Below are positions 9,489 to 18,450 of a stretch of DNA of 64,000 bases, piece by piece. The notes beneath the pieces are model-generated. The model did not search any database, was not told where the DNA came from, and worked only from the letters and a program-made list of their open reading frames with translations. The translations under genes and the position numbers were made by a program. Numbering within the stretch: the first letter of the stretch is position 1; every line of letters starts with the position of its first letter. The stretch comes from Hypericibacter adhaerens (GTDB lineage: Bacteria > Pseudomonadota > Alphaproteobacteria > Dongiales > Dongiaceae): assembly GCF_008728835.1 (NCBI RefSeq), contig NZ_CP042582.1:3499001-3563000 (forward strand), written 5' to 3'.

Positions 9489-9533
9489 AGATTTTCACGC
9501 CTCTGTCTTCCTCTTTGGAGGTCGCGCTCCCAC

Positions 9534-9613
9534 GTCATCCCCGCGAAAGCGGGGATCCATCCTGATCCAAATCACCAGGCTTTGACGTGGATCCCCGCTT
9601 TCGCGGGGATGAC
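9534..9613. repeat. Intergenic palindromic repeat, family A, two arms
   Basis: Two 26-bp arms (9534-9559 and 9588-9613) are perfect inverted copies. Each arm is itself a hairpin, CCCCGC gaaa GCGGGG, and the outer ends are GTCAT and ATGAC. A single-arm relative lies at 29451-29476. Sits between mlaF and radA and may also terminate mlaF. Confidence 0.85.
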
Positions 9614-9673
9614 GACAGGAACGGCGGCTGGCGATGAAGACCGAATGACGACGATGAGAGGAAAGAGGGACTG

Positions 9674-11128
9674 ATGGCCAAGGCCCAGCCCCGTTATGTC
9701 TGCCAGAATTGCGGCGCCACCCAGAGCAAATGGAGCGGGCGCTGCGAGAATTGCGGCGAGTGGAACTCGATCACCGAGGAGGCCCCGCGCGAGGCGGCCC
9801 CCGGCGGGCTCGGCGCCGGCGGCGGGCGCGGCCGCACGGTCCCGTTCGAGCGGCTGGCCGACGAGAGCGTCAAGGAAGCCCCTCGCCATGTCACCGGGAT
9901 CGCCGAGTTCGACCGCGTCACCGGCGGCGGTCTCGTTCCCGCCTCGGCCCTCCTGATCGGCGGCGATCCCGGCATCGGCAAATCGACGCTGTTGCTCCAG
10001 GTCTCGGCCGCCTTGTCCAAAGGCAGGCGCGGCGCCGTCGCCTATATCTCGGGCGAGGAATCGATCGACCAGGTGCGGCTCAGGGCGCGCCGCATGGGAC
10101 TGGCGGAGGCCCAGGTCGATCTCGCCGCCGCCACCTCGGTGCGCGACATCATCGGCTCGCTCGAGACGGGCGAGCCCCTGTCGGCTTCGCCGACAATCGT
10201 CAAGAAAGACGGGCGAAGCCCTTTGGCCGCGGTCATCATCGATTCGATCCAGACCATGTTCGTCGACACGCTGGATTCCGCGCCCGGCACCGTGGCCCAG
10301 GTCCGCTCCAGCGCCGCCGAGCTGATCCGGCTCGCCAAGCGGCGCGGCTTCGCCCTGCTCCTGGTCGGCCATGTCACCAAGGAGGGCATGATCGCCGGCC
10401 CCCGCGTGCTCGAGCATATGGTCGACACCGTGCTCTATTTCGAAGGCGAGCGCGGCCATCACTACCGGATCCTGCGCGCGGTCAAGAACCGCTTCGGTCC
10501 CGCCAACGAGATCGGCGTGTTCGAGATGACCGACCGCGGCCTCTCCGAGGTCGCCAATCCCTCGCGCCTCTTCCTCGCCGAGCGCCACGAGCGGGTAAGC
10601 GGCACCGCGGTCTTCGCCGGGCTCGAAGGCACGCGGCCGCTGCTGGTCGAGATCCAGGCCCTGGTCGGCCCGCCCGGCCCCGCCACCCCGCGCCGCGCCG
10701 CCGTCGGCTGGGATTCGAATCGCCTCGCCATGGTGCTGGCCGTGCTGGAGGCGCGCTGCGGCGTCGCCTTCGCCGGCCGCGACGTCTACCTCAACGTGGC
10801 GGGCGGCCTGAAGATCGCCGAGCCCGCGGCCGACCTCGCCGTGGCGGCGGCCCTGGTCTCGGCGCTGGCCGATGCGGTGGTGCCCGAGGACACGGTGGTG
10901 TTCGGCGAGATCGGCCTCGGCGGCGAGGTGCGCCGCGTCAGCCAGCCGGAGCTGCGCCTGCGCGAGGCGGCCAAGCTCGGATTCGCCAAGGCCCTGCTGC
11001 CGGCCGCGGGCAAGGCGGCCAAGGGCACGCCCAAGGCCACCGGCATCGAACCCCGCGAGATCGCCCATCTCCACGAGCTGGTCGCCATGCTGGCGGCGGA
11101 CGGGCAGAAGCGGAAGAAGGGCTCTTGA
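9674..11128 (+). CDS. radA: DNA repair protein RadA
   Basis: RecA-like ATPase that aids branch migration in recombinational repair. In 484 residues there is an N-terminal C4 zinc finger (Cys10, Cys13, Cys24, Cys27) and Walker A GGDPGIGKST (about 96-105). The RadA-specific KNRFGPANEIGVFEM follows, then a C-terminal Lon-like domain with AGGLKIAEPAADLAVA and GEIGLGGEVR. ATG 9674 is preceded by GAGAGGAAAGAGGGAC. It lies between two palindromic repeats. Confidence 0.97.
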   Translation: MAKAQPRYVCQNCGATQSKWSGRCENCGEWNSITEEAPREAAPGGLGAGGGRGRTVPFERLADESVKEAPRHVTGIAEFDRVTGGGLVPASALLIGGDPGIGKSTLLLQVSAALSKGRRGAVAYISGEESIDQVRLRARRMGLAEAQVDLAAATSVRDIIGSLETGEPLSASPTIVKKDGRSPLAAVIIDSIQTMFVDTLDSAPGTVAQVRSSAAELIRLAKRRGFALLLVGHVTKEGMIAGPRVLEHMVDTVLYFEGERGHHYRILRAVKNRFGPANEIGVFEMTDRGLSEVANPSRLFLAERHERVSGTAVFAGLEGTRPLLVEIQALVGPPGPATPRRAAVGWDSNRLAMVLAVLEARCGVAFAGRDVYLNVAGGLKIAEPAADLAVAAALVSALADAVVPEDTVVFGEIGLGGEVRRVSQPELRLREAAKLGFAKALLPAAGKAAKGTPKATGIEPREIAHLHELVAMLAADGQKRKKGS

Positions 11129-11163
11129 TCCCCGCTGTCGGCTGCATGAGCGAGTATGCGGCC

Positions 11164-11253
11164 CCCCTCCCCCTACCCCCTCCCGCAAGGGGAGGGGGCT
11201 GGAACAACAGGCATCTCGCCCCCTCCCCTTGCGGGAGGGGGTAGGGGGAGGGG
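11164..11253. repeat. Intergenic palindromic repeat, family B
   Basis: A 36-bp C-rich arm (11164-11199) and its perfect inverted copy (11218-11253) are separated by 18 bp. Each arm contains a smaller hairpin around TCCCGCAAGGGGA. The same design recurs at 14544-14634. Confidence 0.85.
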
Positions 11254-11303
11254 TCACAGCGATGATTGTCGATCACCAATGCGCGTCGATCACTTTAATC
11301 CCT

Positions 11304-11316
11304 GACTCGGCGAGTC
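11304..11316. promoter_or_regulatory. Palindromic pair of GANTC sites upstream of cvpA-purF
   Basis: GACTC-GGC-GAGTC forms a perfect 13-bp dyad made of two CcrM-type GANTC sites, 8 bp apart start to start and about 80 bp before cvpA. It could be a methylation-sensitive promoter element or simply an operator. Confidence 0.4.
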
Positions 11317-11391
11317 TGTGTTAGTAGAGCGCCCGAGAGAGACCCGAATGAGGCGGGGGCCGGTGGCGCCCGCGTGACCTCCAGACCGACC

Positions 11392-12123
11392 ATGACCTCA
11401 GCCGATCTCATCATCATCGCGATCCTGGCGCTGTCGGCGCTGCTGGCCTTCATGCGCGGCTTCGTGCGCGAGGTGCTGTCGATCGGCGCCTGGGTGGGCG
11501 CGGCGCTCGCCACGATCTACGGCTTCCCGATCGCCCAGCCCTTCGCCCGCAAATATATCGAGGTCGCCCTCTTCGCCGACATCGCGGCCGGGGTCGCGAT
11601 CTTCGTGGTGGCCCTTATCGTGCTCACGGTCCTGAGCCATGCCCTCTCGCGCAATGTGCGCGACAGCGCGCTGGGCGCCGTGGACCGGTCGCTAGGGCTG
11701 CTGTTCGGGCTGGTCAGGGGTGCGGTTCTGGTATGCCTCGCCTATCTGGTGATGGCCTGGGCCATCCCGCAGGAGGACCGCCCCGTATGGGTCGCCCAGT
11801 CGCGCACCTTGCCCCTCGTGCAGCAGGGCGCCGGCCTGCTCTTGAAGATTCTCCCCGAGTCGGCCCTGAAACAGGGCGAGGATGCGGTGGGCGCCGCCAC
11901 CAGCGGCATCGGCCAGGCGATCGATGCGGGCAAGGCGGTGCAGACCCTCACCCCCTCGCAACCGTCCCAGCCTGCGACAAATGGGGCTTCGGGCGGGAGC
12001 GGCTCCGGGACTGGCAATGGCGGCTCGGCCGCACCAGATTCCGGTGGCGCCAACGGGACTTCCGGCTATAACGATGCCGAACGCAAGGACCTGAACCGGC
12101 TGCTCGAGAACACCCAGCCCTGA
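11392..12123 (+). CDS. cvpA: CvpA family membrane protein
   Basis: Inner-membrane protein of the colicin V production family, whose exact role is unsettled. In 243 residues the N-terminal half has several hydrophobic helices, starting ADLIIIAILALSALLAFMRG, with the family-typical FVREVLSIGAWVGAALA. The C-terminal 70 residues are a Gly/Ser-rich, low-complexity cytosolic or periplasmic tail. It precedes purF by 35 bp, the usual cvpA-purF order. A GTG at 11374 in the same frame is an alternative start with a better Shine-Dalgarno. Confidence 0.88.
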   Translation: MTSADLIIIAILALSALLAFMRGFVREVLSIGAWVGAALATIYGFPIAQPFARKYIEVALFADIAAGVAIFVVALIVLTVLSHALSRNVRDSALGAVDRSLGLLFGLVRGAVLVCLAYLVMAWAIPQEDRPVWVAQSRTLPLVQQGAGLLLKILPESALKQGEDAVGAATSGIGQAIDAGKAVQTLTPSQPSQPATNGASGGSGSGTGNGGSAAPDSGGANGTSGYNDAERKDLNRLLENTQP

Positions 12124-12158
12124 GGGGCTGGCCCGATGGGCCCGAGGGCCGGTCGGGA

Positions 12159-13646
12159 ATGGCCAGCGTCAAGCAAGGACCTCGTGAATTGACCCAGCTC
12201 TCCACCCATCCCTGGGACGACGATCATCTCAAGGAGGAGTGTGGCGTCTTCGGGATCTACGGGATCGACGAGGCGGCCGCGCATACGGTTCTGGGGCTCC
12301 ACGCCCTGCAGCATCGCGGCCAGGAAGCCGCCGGCATCGTCGCCTTCGACGGCCATCGCTTCAACGCGCATCGCGAGCTGGGTCATGTCGCCGACCACTT
12401 CTCCTCCGGCAAGGTGGTCGAGCGCCTCAAAGGCTATGCCTCGATCGGCCATGTCCGGTATTCGACCACCGGCGAGACCATCCTCCGCAATGTGCAGCCG
12501 CTCTTCGCCGACCTCGAGGTCGGCGGTTTTGCTTTGGCGCATAACGGCAACCTCACCAATGCCTATGCGCTGCGCCGCGATCTCGTCCGGCGCGGCTCCC
12601 TCTTCCAGTCCACCACCGACACCGAGGTCATCACCCATCTGATGGCGGCCGCCGGCCGCGGCGACGTGGTGGAGCGGCTGACCGAGGCGCTGCTGCAGAT
12701 CGAGGGCGCCTATTCGCTGGTGGCCCTGGCCGAGGACATGGTGATCGGCGTGCGCGACCCGCTCGGCGTGCGCCCGCTCCTGATGGGCAAGCTCGGCAGC
12801 GCGACCATCCTGGCGTCGGAGACCTGCGCGCTCGACATCATCGGCGCCACCTACGTGCGCGACCTCGATCCCGGCGAGATCGTCGTCATCGACCATAGCG
12901 GCGTCCGGAGCATCAAGCCCTTCCCCAAGCGCCAGCACCGCTTCTGCATCTTCGAATATATCTACTTCGCGCGGCCCGACAGCTCGCTCGAGGGCTACAG
13001 CGTCTACGAGGCGAGGAAGCGCATCGGCGCCGAGCTCGCTCGCGAGAACGGCGTGCCGGCCGACGTGATCGTGCCGGTGCCGGATTCGGGCGTGCCGGCG
13101 GCGCTGGGCTACGCGCAGGAGGCGGGCATCCCCTTCGAGCTCGGCATCATCCGCAACCATTATGTCGGCCGCACCTTCATCGAGCCGACCGACCATATCC
13201 GCCATCTGGGCGTGCGCCTGAAGCACAACGCCAACCGCGCCAAGGTCGACGGCAAGCGCGTGGTGCTGGTCGATGACAGCATCGTGCGCGGCACGACCTC
13301 GAAGAAGATCGTCGAGATGGTGCGCGCGGCCGGTGCCAAGGAGGTGCATATGCGCATCTCGAGCCCGCCCACGACCCATTCCTGCTTCTACGGCATCGAC
13401 ACGCCCGAGCGCAGCAAGCTCCTCGCCGCCCAGCACAACGTGGCCGAGATGGCGAAGATCATCGGCGTCGACAGCCTCGCCTTCATCTCGATCGACGGGC
13501 TCTACCGCGCCATGGGCCAGCCCCGTCGCGATCCCGACAAGCCGCAATATTGCGACGCCTGCTTCACCGGCGAATATCCCACCACCCTCACCGACCAGAC
13601 CGACAACAGCCCGCGCCAGCTCTCGCTCCTGACCGAGAACGCGTGA
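12159..13646 (+). CDS. purF: Amidophosphoribosyltransferase PurF
   Basis: Catalyses the first committed step of purine synthesis, PRPP plus glutamine to phosphoribosylamine. A propeptide of 27 residues precedes the nucleophile Cys28 in [10 protein letters not shown]. The glutamine amidotransferase domain contains HNGNLTNA. The phosphoribosyltransferase PRPP loop is [17 protein letters not shown]. The 495 residues are normal. Probably co-transcribed with cvpA. An SDR gene follows beyond a palindromic repeat. Confidence 0.97.
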   Translation: MASVKQGPRELTQLSTHPWDDDHLKEECGVFGIYGIDEAAAHTVLGLHALQHRGQEAAGIVAFDGHRFNAHRELGHVADHFSSGKVVERLKGYASIGHVRYSTTGETILRNVQPLFADLEVGGFALAHNGNLTNAYALRRDLVRRGSLFQSTTDTEVITHLMAAAGRGDVVERLTEALLQIEGAYSLVALAEDMVIGVRDPLGVRPLLMGKLGSATILASETCALDIIGATYVRDLDPGEIVVIDHSGVRSIKPFPKRQHRFCIFEYIYFARPDSSLEGYSVYEARKRIGAELARENGVPADVIVPVPDSGVPAALGYAQEAGIPFELGIIRNHYVGRTFIEPTDHIRHLGVRLKHNANRAKVDGKRVVLVDDSIVRGTTSKKIVEMVRAAGAKEVHMRISSPPTTHSCFYGIDTPERSKLLAAQHNVAEMAKIIGVDSLAFISIDGLYRAMGQPRRDPDKPQYCDACFTGEYPTTLTDQTDNSPRQLSLLTENA

Positions 13647-13660
13647 GGGTTGAGGTCTCC

Positions 13661-13762
13661 TGTCCCCTCCCCCCTTGAGGGGGAGGGTCAGGGAGGGGGC
13701 CGCTCGGTATCGACATCGCGCAGCCCCCTTCCTAACCTTCCCCCGGGACGGGGGAAGGGACA
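13661..13762. repeat. Intergenic palindromic repeat, family C
   Basis: Bounded by TGTCCC (13661) and GGGACA (ending 13762). The left arm holds CCCTCCCCCCTTGAGGGGGAGGG, whose halves pair. The right arm holds CCCCCTTCCTAACC and CTTCCCCCGGGACGGGGGAAG. A close relative is at 21805-21908. Confidence 0.8.
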
Positions 13763-13789
13763 AAAGAAACCAAAGAGTCCCCCGCCCTC

Positions 13790-14521
13790 ATGACCTCCCC
13801 CACCTCCCGCCGTCTCGAAGGCCGCATCGCCGTCATCACCGGCGCCTCGCGCGGCATCGGCGCGGCGACCGCGAAGCGCTTCGCGGCCGAGGGTGCCCAT
13901 CTCGTCCTGGTGGCGCGGACGGTGGGCGGGCTCGAGGAGATCGACGACGAGGTGAAGAAGCTGGGCGGCAGCGCCACGCTCTGCCCCTTCGACCTCACCG
14001 ACTATGCCGCGATCGACCGGCTGGGGGCCGCGATCTTCGAGCGCTGGAAGAAGCTCGACATCCTGGTCGCCAATGCCGGCCTGCTCGGCACGCTGACGCC
14101 GCTGGCCCATATCCGGCCCCAGGAATGGGACCAGGTGCTGGCGGTCAATCTCACCGCGAACTGGCGCCTTATCCGCAGCCTCGATCCGCTGCTGCGCGCC
14201 TCGCCCTCGGGCCGCGCGATCTTCGTGACCTCGGGCGCCGCCCAGGGCATGCGCGCCTATTGGGGCACCTACGCGGTCTCGAAGGCCGCGCTCGAGATGC
14301 TCGCCACCACCTACGCCGCCGAGACGCAAAAGACCAACCTGCGCGTCAACCTGATCGATCCCGGCCGCATCCGCACCGGCATGCGCGCCGCCGCCTATCC
14401 CGGCGAAGACCCCAAGACCCTGCCGCCGCCCGAGCATGTCACCGACCTGATGGTCGAGCTCGCCTCGCCCGACTGCACGAAGCATGGCGAGCGGATCACG
14501 GTGCCGGGGATGGCGAAGTAA
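13790..14521 (+). CDS. SDR family NAD(P)-dependent oxidoreductase
   Basis: A classical short-chain dehydrogenase of 243 residues. It shows the cofactor loop VITGASRGIGAATAKRF (about 15-31), the NAG motif in VANAGLLG, and a catalytic-type serine and YAVSKAA. The best fit is the YciK-like group by overall look, but the substrate is unknown. It follows purF on the same strand with only a palindromic repeat between, an arrangement seen in related genomes. It may be transcribed from purF or from its own promoter. A second family-B repeat follows the stop. Confidence 0.88.
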   Translation: MTSPTSRRLEGRIAVITGASRGIGAATAKRFAAEGAHLVLVARTVGGLEEIDDEVKKLGGSATLCPFDLTDYAAIDRLGAAIFERWKKLDILVANAGLLGTLTPLAHIRPQEWDQVLAVNLTANWRLIRSLDPLLRASPSGRAIFVTSGAAQGMRAYWGTYAVSKAALEMLATTYAAETQKTNLRVNLIDPGRIRTGMRAAAYPGEDPKTLPPPEHVTDLMVELASPDCTKHGERITVPGMAK

Positions 14522-14543
14522 TCGGACGCATCGCGTCTGCCTT

Positions 14544-14634
14544 CCCCTCCCCCTACCCCCTCCCGCAAGGGGAGGTGGCGAGGTGTTTGTTGATCAAGCC
14601 CCCCTCCTCTTGCGGGAGGGGGTAGGGGGAGGGG
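14544..14634. repeat. Intergenic palindromic repeat, family B, second copy
   Basis: The left arm starts CCCCTCCCCCTACCCCCTCC and the right arm is its near-perfect inverse, ending at 14634. It differs from the 11.2-kb copy at a few positions near the centre. It lies between convergent genes and could serve as a bidirectional terminator. Confidence 0.85.
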
Positions 14635-14657
14635 TAATCACTCGCTGTCAGCCGACC

Positions 14658-15032
14658 TCACTCCGGCCCGTGCCCTTCCGACACTTGCCATGGCTCCGCG
14701 GGGCTGTTGCGGTGGGCTTGGAAGCCGACCGGCAGGTCCGTGAGCGACTGGAGCGTCGGGTCGAGCTTGAGCGCCTCTTCCTTGGAGAGGGCGACGGGAC
14801 GGTCGCCGAGGCTGTCGGAGGCGCCGTAGAAGGTCCAGCCATAGGGGAAGGGCTGATGCACGACCCAGAGAATGGGCTCGCGGCCCAGCGCGATGTCGGC
14901 GCTGGTGACCACGGCGGGGGCGAGATCGCTGTCCCAGCGGTCGGATGCGTTCTCCCCGGACATGGTGCAGCCGCCAAGGCCCGACAGCAACGCGAGGCCG
15001 AGCGCCAGCGCGACGAAGCGCGCGGCCCTCAT
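14658..15032 (-). CDS. Small lipoprotein, DUF2185-like
   Basis: A 124-residue protein with an N-terminal hydrophobic stretch and the lipobox LSGLGGC (Cys22), so it is likely membrane-anchored. After a short linker, the C-terminal part with YGWTFYGASDSLGDRPVALS and DPTLQSLTDLPVG resembles DUF2185/Imm33-type domains. That resemblance is from memory and is not proven. The start overlaps the TauD-type dioxygenase stop (ATGA), so the two are coupled. Function unknown. Confidence 0.7.
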   Translation of the reverse strand: MRAARFVALALGLALLSGLGGCTMSGENASDRWDSDLAPAVVTSADIALGREPILWVVHQPFPYGWTFYGASDSLGDRPVALSKEEALKLDPTLQSLTDLPVGFQAHRNSPAEPWQVSEGHGPE

Positions 15033-15928
15033 GCGGCACCCGCGGCGCGTTCGTCCGCCACGCCCATCGGCCGCTCGCCCGCCACCGTGGTGCGGTGCAT
15101 GAGCCGCCGCTGGCCGTCATAGTCGTTGACGGCGTAATGCATCGCGCAGCGATTGTCCCAGATCGCGAGATCGCCGCTGCGCCAGCGCAGGCGGCAGGTG
15201 AATTCCGGCTGGACCGCATGGGCGAAGAGGAACCGCAGGATCGGCCGGCTCTCAGCCTCGGTCATGCCCTCGATCCGCGCGGTGTAGATCGAATTGACGA
15301 AGAGTGCGCGCCGGCCCGTCACCGGATGGACGCGCACGATCGGATGCAGGATCTCGCGGTCAGCCTCGGGCCGGTTGCGCTCGATGCCGATCGAGCGCGA
15401 GACCTTGAGATCGGGCCCGACGCCATTGACGCCGTAAGGCTTGCCGGTATGGATCGCCTTCAAGGGATCGAGCATCCGCTTCATGCCCTCCGAGAGCGCC
15501 TCATAGGCCAGATACATATTGGCGAAGAGCGTGTCCCCGCCATGGCTCGGCACCTCGCGCGCATAGAGGAGCGAGCCCATGGGCGGCTCCTCGAGGAAGC
15601 TGAAATCCGAATGCCAGGCATTGCCGAAGGTGCTGATCTTGGCCTCATCGGCCTCCTTCAGCACGGCGATGATGTCGGAATGCTCCTCCATATGCTTGAT
15701 ATAGGGCGAGCGGCTGGTGGGCCCGAAGCGCTTGGTCAGCGCCACATGCTGCTCGGGCGTCAGCCTCTGGTCGTGGATATGGAGGACCAGATGCTCGAAG
15801 AAGGCGCGGCTGAGCTCGGCGAAGCCGGCTTCGTCGAGGGACGCCAGATCGACGCCGTCGATGTCGGCGCCGAGCGCGCCGGCCATCGGGCGGAGCCGGA
15901 ACTGCCGATAGGGCTGATGTTCTGTCAT
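15029..15928 (-). CDS. TauD/TfdA family Fe(II)/2-oxoglutarate dioxygenase
   Basis: Iron- and 2-oxoglutarate-dependent oxygenase of the taurine/2,4-D dioxygenase family. The facial triad is visible: WHSDFSF supplies His and Asp, and WDNRCAMHYAVNDY supplies the distal His. A 2-oxoglutarate-binding-type Arg follows in GQRRLMHRTTV. The 299 residues fit the family. The substrate cannot be told from sequence. A TATACT box (15936-15941) ends only 7 nt before the ATG, so the transcript may be leaderless. The downstream lipoprotein gene overlaps by 4 bp. Confidence 0.9.
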   Translation of the reverse strand: MTEHQPYRQFRLRPMAGALGADIDGVDLASLDEAGFAELSRAFFEHLVLHIHDQRLTPEQHVALTKRFGPTSRSPYIKHMEEHSDIIAVLKEADEAKISTFGNAWHSDFSFLEEPPMGSLLYAREVPSHGGDTLFANMYLAYEALSEGMKRMLDPLKAIHTGKPYGVNGVGPDLKVSRSIGIERNRPEADREILHPIVRVHPVTGRRALFVNSIYTARIEGMTEAESRPILRFLFAHAVQPEFTCRLRWRSGDLAIWDNRCAMHYAVNDYDGQRRLMHRTTVAGERPMGVADERAAGAA

Positions 15929-15935
15929 GGCCCCG

Positions 15936-15941
15936 AGTATA
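15936..15941 (-). promoter_or_regulatory. Possible -10 box giving a leaderless TauD-type transcript
   Basis: TATACT on the minus strand lies 7 nt before the ATG at 15928, so transcription would begin at or next to the start codon. The -35 match is weak (TTCCTC, 18-bp spacer). Confidence 0.35.
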
Positions 15942-16055
15942 GTCCCGCCGGGAGGAGGCGAGGAAGCGAAGGCCCCTCGCAGCGACGAAGCGACTCACCT
16001 CTTCCGCCCTCGACGCCCTACATTTCCTTCATCTTCCCGGAGGCGTGAGAAAATC

Positions 16056-16379
16056 ATGGCCGCCTATGTGATCTCCGAAATCGAGCCGCAGAACCAAGCG
16101 CTGTTCGACCGTTACCGCGCACTGGCCCCCGCCGCCGTCGCCAAATATCAGGGCCGCTATCTCGTCCGCGGCGGCACGAGCGAGCTGATCGAAGGCGGGC
16201 CGCCCCCGAAGATGCTGGTCGTCATCGAGTTCCCCTCGGTGGCGCTCGCCAAGGCCTGGTTCGATTCCACGGACTATGCCGAGGCCCGCCGCATCGCCAA
16301 GGACGCGCTGCGCCGGCGCCTGATCGTCGTCGAGGGCGTCCCGCCCGGCTATACGGGCTTGCCGGCGGGCCCGACCTAG
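16056..16379 (+). CDS. DUF1330 domain-containing protein
   Basis: A 107-residue protein of the DUF1330 ferredoxin-like (dimeric alpha-beta barrel) family. Visible are MAAYVISEIEPQN at the N-terminus, KYQGRYLVRGG, and the segment ending EFPSVALAKAWFDS. The family fold is known but the biochemical role is not. ATG 16056 has GGAGGCG 9 nt upstream, which decides the start over an in-frame upstream extension. It is divergent from the TauD-type gene. Confidence 0.88.
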   Translation: MAAYVISEIEPQNQALFDRYRALAPAAVAKYQGRYLVRGGTSELIEGGPPPKMLVVIEFPSVALAKAWFDSTDYAEARRIAKDALRRRLIVVEGVPPGYTGLPAGPT

Positions 16380-16420
16380 CGGCACCGGAATGGGGAGGGC
16401 TCGGGACGACCCGATCCGGT

Positions 16421-17062
16421 TCAAGCCGGCACGGACCTCGGGAACCACTGCTCGAGAAGGCCCAGGCAGGTTTTGACGGCCCGTTGCCGGTTCGCGCTCT
16501 TGGGATCCAGCATGAACTGGAGCCAGAGCCCGTCGATCGCCGCCGTAAGCGAGGTTCCCATGACCGCGGCACCCGCCACGGCGATGTCATGCCCCTTGGC
16601 CAGTTCCCGCAGCGTCCGTTCCAGCTCGCGGCTGTAGCGGCGCTCGACCCGCAGCACCAGCGCGCGGTAGCGGTCGCGCAAATTGGCGTCCGACCAGAAG
16701 GCGAACCAGACGGCGAGCTTGCGGTGGGTGAAGATGCGCGGGTCGAAATAGGCCTCGATCATGCTCTTGAGGCGCACGGCCGGCGGCGCGCCCTTCACCT
16801 TGGCCGTGGCCTCGCGCCACACGCCGTCATACTCGGTCGAGATGAAGCGGAAGGTCTCGTCGAAGAGGATGTCCTTCGACTTGAAGTGGAAGTTCATCAG
16901 GCCCACCGAGAGGCGCGCCTCCTTCGCCACGCGGGCGACCGTGGTGCCGGCATAGCCGTGCCTGGCGATGACGGTGATGGTCGCCTCGATCAGCTCGCGC
17001 CGGCGGCGGTCGCGGATGGAGTCGTTGGGGCGGGCGGGCTTGCGGATGGATTTCCTGGGCAC
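16421..17062 (-). CDS. TetR family regulator, BetI-like
   Basis: A DNA-binding repressor of 213 residues. The N-terminal helix-turn-helix covers ELIEATITVIARHGYAG to LSVGLMNFHFKSKDIL, and the C-terminal ligand/dimer domain with AVWFAFWSDANLRDRY is typical of BetI-type members. GTG 17062 (PRKSIRKP) with AGGACGAG upstream is preferred over GTG 17098. It lies downstream of, and on the same strand as, the flavoprotein/GcvT operon. A perfect palindrome at that operon's promoter (21727-21742) is a plausible binding site. Confidence 0.87.
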   Translation of the reverse strand: MPRKSIRKPARPNDSIRDRRRRELIEATITVIARHGYAGTTVARVAKEARLSVGLMNFHFKSKDILFDETFRFISTEYDGVWREATAKVKGAPPAVRLKSMIEAYFDPRIFTHRKLAVWFAFWSDANLRDRYRALVLRVERRYSRELERTLRELAKGHDIAVAGAAVMGTSLTAAIDGLWLQFMLDPKSANRQRAVKTCLGLLEQWFPRSVPA

Positions 17063-17127
17063 GATCTCGTCCTGACTACCCCGAAGAATGCAGGCCACGC
17101 CTCAGGCGGTCCTTTCGTCCCCCTTTT

Positions 17128-17199
17128 CTGTCATCGCCGGGCCTGACCCGGCGATCCAGGGCCGCCCCTGGATGCCCGGATCAAGTCCGGGCATGACAG
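17128..17199. repeat. Intergenic palindromic repeat, family D
   Basis: Outer ends CTGTCAT (17128) and ATGACAG (ending 17199) enclose three hairpins: TCGCCGGG/CCCGGCGA, CCAGGG/CCCTGG and TGCCCGGA/TCCGGGCA. The GTCAT/ATGAC ends are shared with family A. Lies between the GcvT-like and TetR genes. Confidence 0.8.
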
Positions 17200-17259
17200 G
17201 AAGAAAAAGGGAGCGACAGGGAAAGCAAGGAGTCGCGCGCAGCGACCCGCGCCGGCGCC

Positions 17260-18450
17260 TTACCCCATCGCCTTCTTGCGCGGCGGGTCGAAGAACATGC
17301 GGTTCCGCGCCCAGCAGCGCACCATCGAGCGCTCGATCTTCTGTTCCTTGCCGTACCAGATCTCGATCCACATCTCGGTGCCGGGCTTGGCATAAGCCGG
17401 CGGCACCTTGGCGAAGGCGAGGTTCTTCTTCAGGTGCGGCGACCACATGGCCGAGGTGGTGAGGCCGAGCTCCACCTTGCCGGGCTTGTCGGCATAGAGG
17501 AAGGCGCCGGGCGCGGGCTTGCGGCCCTCGATCTCGATCCCGATCAGGATATGGCGCGAGAGCCCCTTCTCCTTCTCGGCCGTGAGCGCGCGCTTGCCGA
17601 CGAAGTAGCCGTCCTTCTTGAGCCCCACGCACCAGCCGATCCCGGCCTCGAAGGGCGAGACCGCGGCGGTCGGGCGGACCGCATGCTTGGCGCCGATATA
17701 ATCGACATCGACCAGGATGAAGCCCGCCTCGATCCGCACCATGTCGAGGGCGAGGCTGCCCATCGGCGCGATCTTGAAGGGATCGCCCTGGCGGAACAGC
17801 GTCTCCCACAGCCAGAGCGCGTCCTGCGGCTTGACCCAGATCTCGTAGCCCAGATCGCCGGTGAATCCGGCCCGGTCGATGCGCAGCCACTTGCCGTCGA
17901 GGCTCGTCTCCATGATGCCGAAATGCGGCAGCGTCTCGATGCCCGCGACGCCGATCGCCTGCAGGATCGCCCGCGAATTGGGCCCCTGGAGCGAGAGCCC
18001 CGCCAGGGTCTCCGACACCTCCTCGATGCGGACATCGAATCCGTAAGAGGCGTCGTCCAGCCAATGGAGCTGATGCAGGGCGGCGTTGAGCAGGAACTCG
18101 TTCTCGCCCAGCCGGAAGATCGTCCCCTCCTCCAGCATCTTGCCGTCATCGTCGCACCAGGCGGTATAGGCGGCGGTCATCGGCTTGATCTTGGCGAGGT
18201 CGCGCGTCACCAGGAAATTGGCGAAATGCGCCGCGTCCTTGCCGGTGATCGAATATTTGATCAGCGGCGAGACGTCATAGACCGAGGCGCCGTGGCGCGT
18301 GGCGAAATATTCCGACTGCTCGCTGTCATAGAAGGCCGGCGAGTAATAGCCCTGCCAGCGGATCCAGCCATTGCCATGCATGAGCGGATCCATCGCCGCA
18401 TGGAACGGCGTCTTCTTCAGGAAGGGCTTGAGATACTGGACGTGGGTCAC
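17260..18450 (-). CDS. GcvT-like aminomethyltransferase family protein
   Basis: A 396-residue member of the glycine-cleavage T / DmdA / sarcosine-dehydrogenase C-domain family, usually folate-binding methyl or methylene transferases. Family features include YDVSPLIKYSITGKDA, the LQGPNSR motif, and the GFTGDLGYEIW segment before the C-terminal barrel. The GTG start (18450) overlaps the stop of the upstream flavoprotein (GTGA). The substrate is unknown. Pairing with two flavoprotein oxidoreductases suggests oxidative removal of a methyl or methylene group and transfer to tetrahydrofolate, by inference. Confidence 0.85.
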   Translation of the reverse strand: MTHVQYLKPFLKKTPFHAAMDPLMHGNGWIRWQGYYSPAFYDSEQSEYFATRHGASVYDVSPLIKYSITGKDAAHFANFLVTRDLAKIKPMTAAYTAWCDDDGKMLEEGTIFRLGENEFLLNAALHQLHWLDDASYGFDVRIEEVSETLAGLSLQGPNSRAILQAIGVAGIETLPHFGIMETSLDGKWLRIDRAGFTGDLGYEIWVKPQDALWLWETLFRQGDPFKIAPMGSLALDMVRIEAGFILVDVDYIGAKHAVRPTAAVSPFEAGIGWCVGLKKDGYFVGKRALTAEKEKGLSRHILIGIEIEGRKPAPGAFLYADKPGKVELGLTTSAMWSPHLKKNLAFAKVPPAYAKPGTEMWIEIWYGKEQKIERSMVRCWARNRMFFDPPRKKAMG

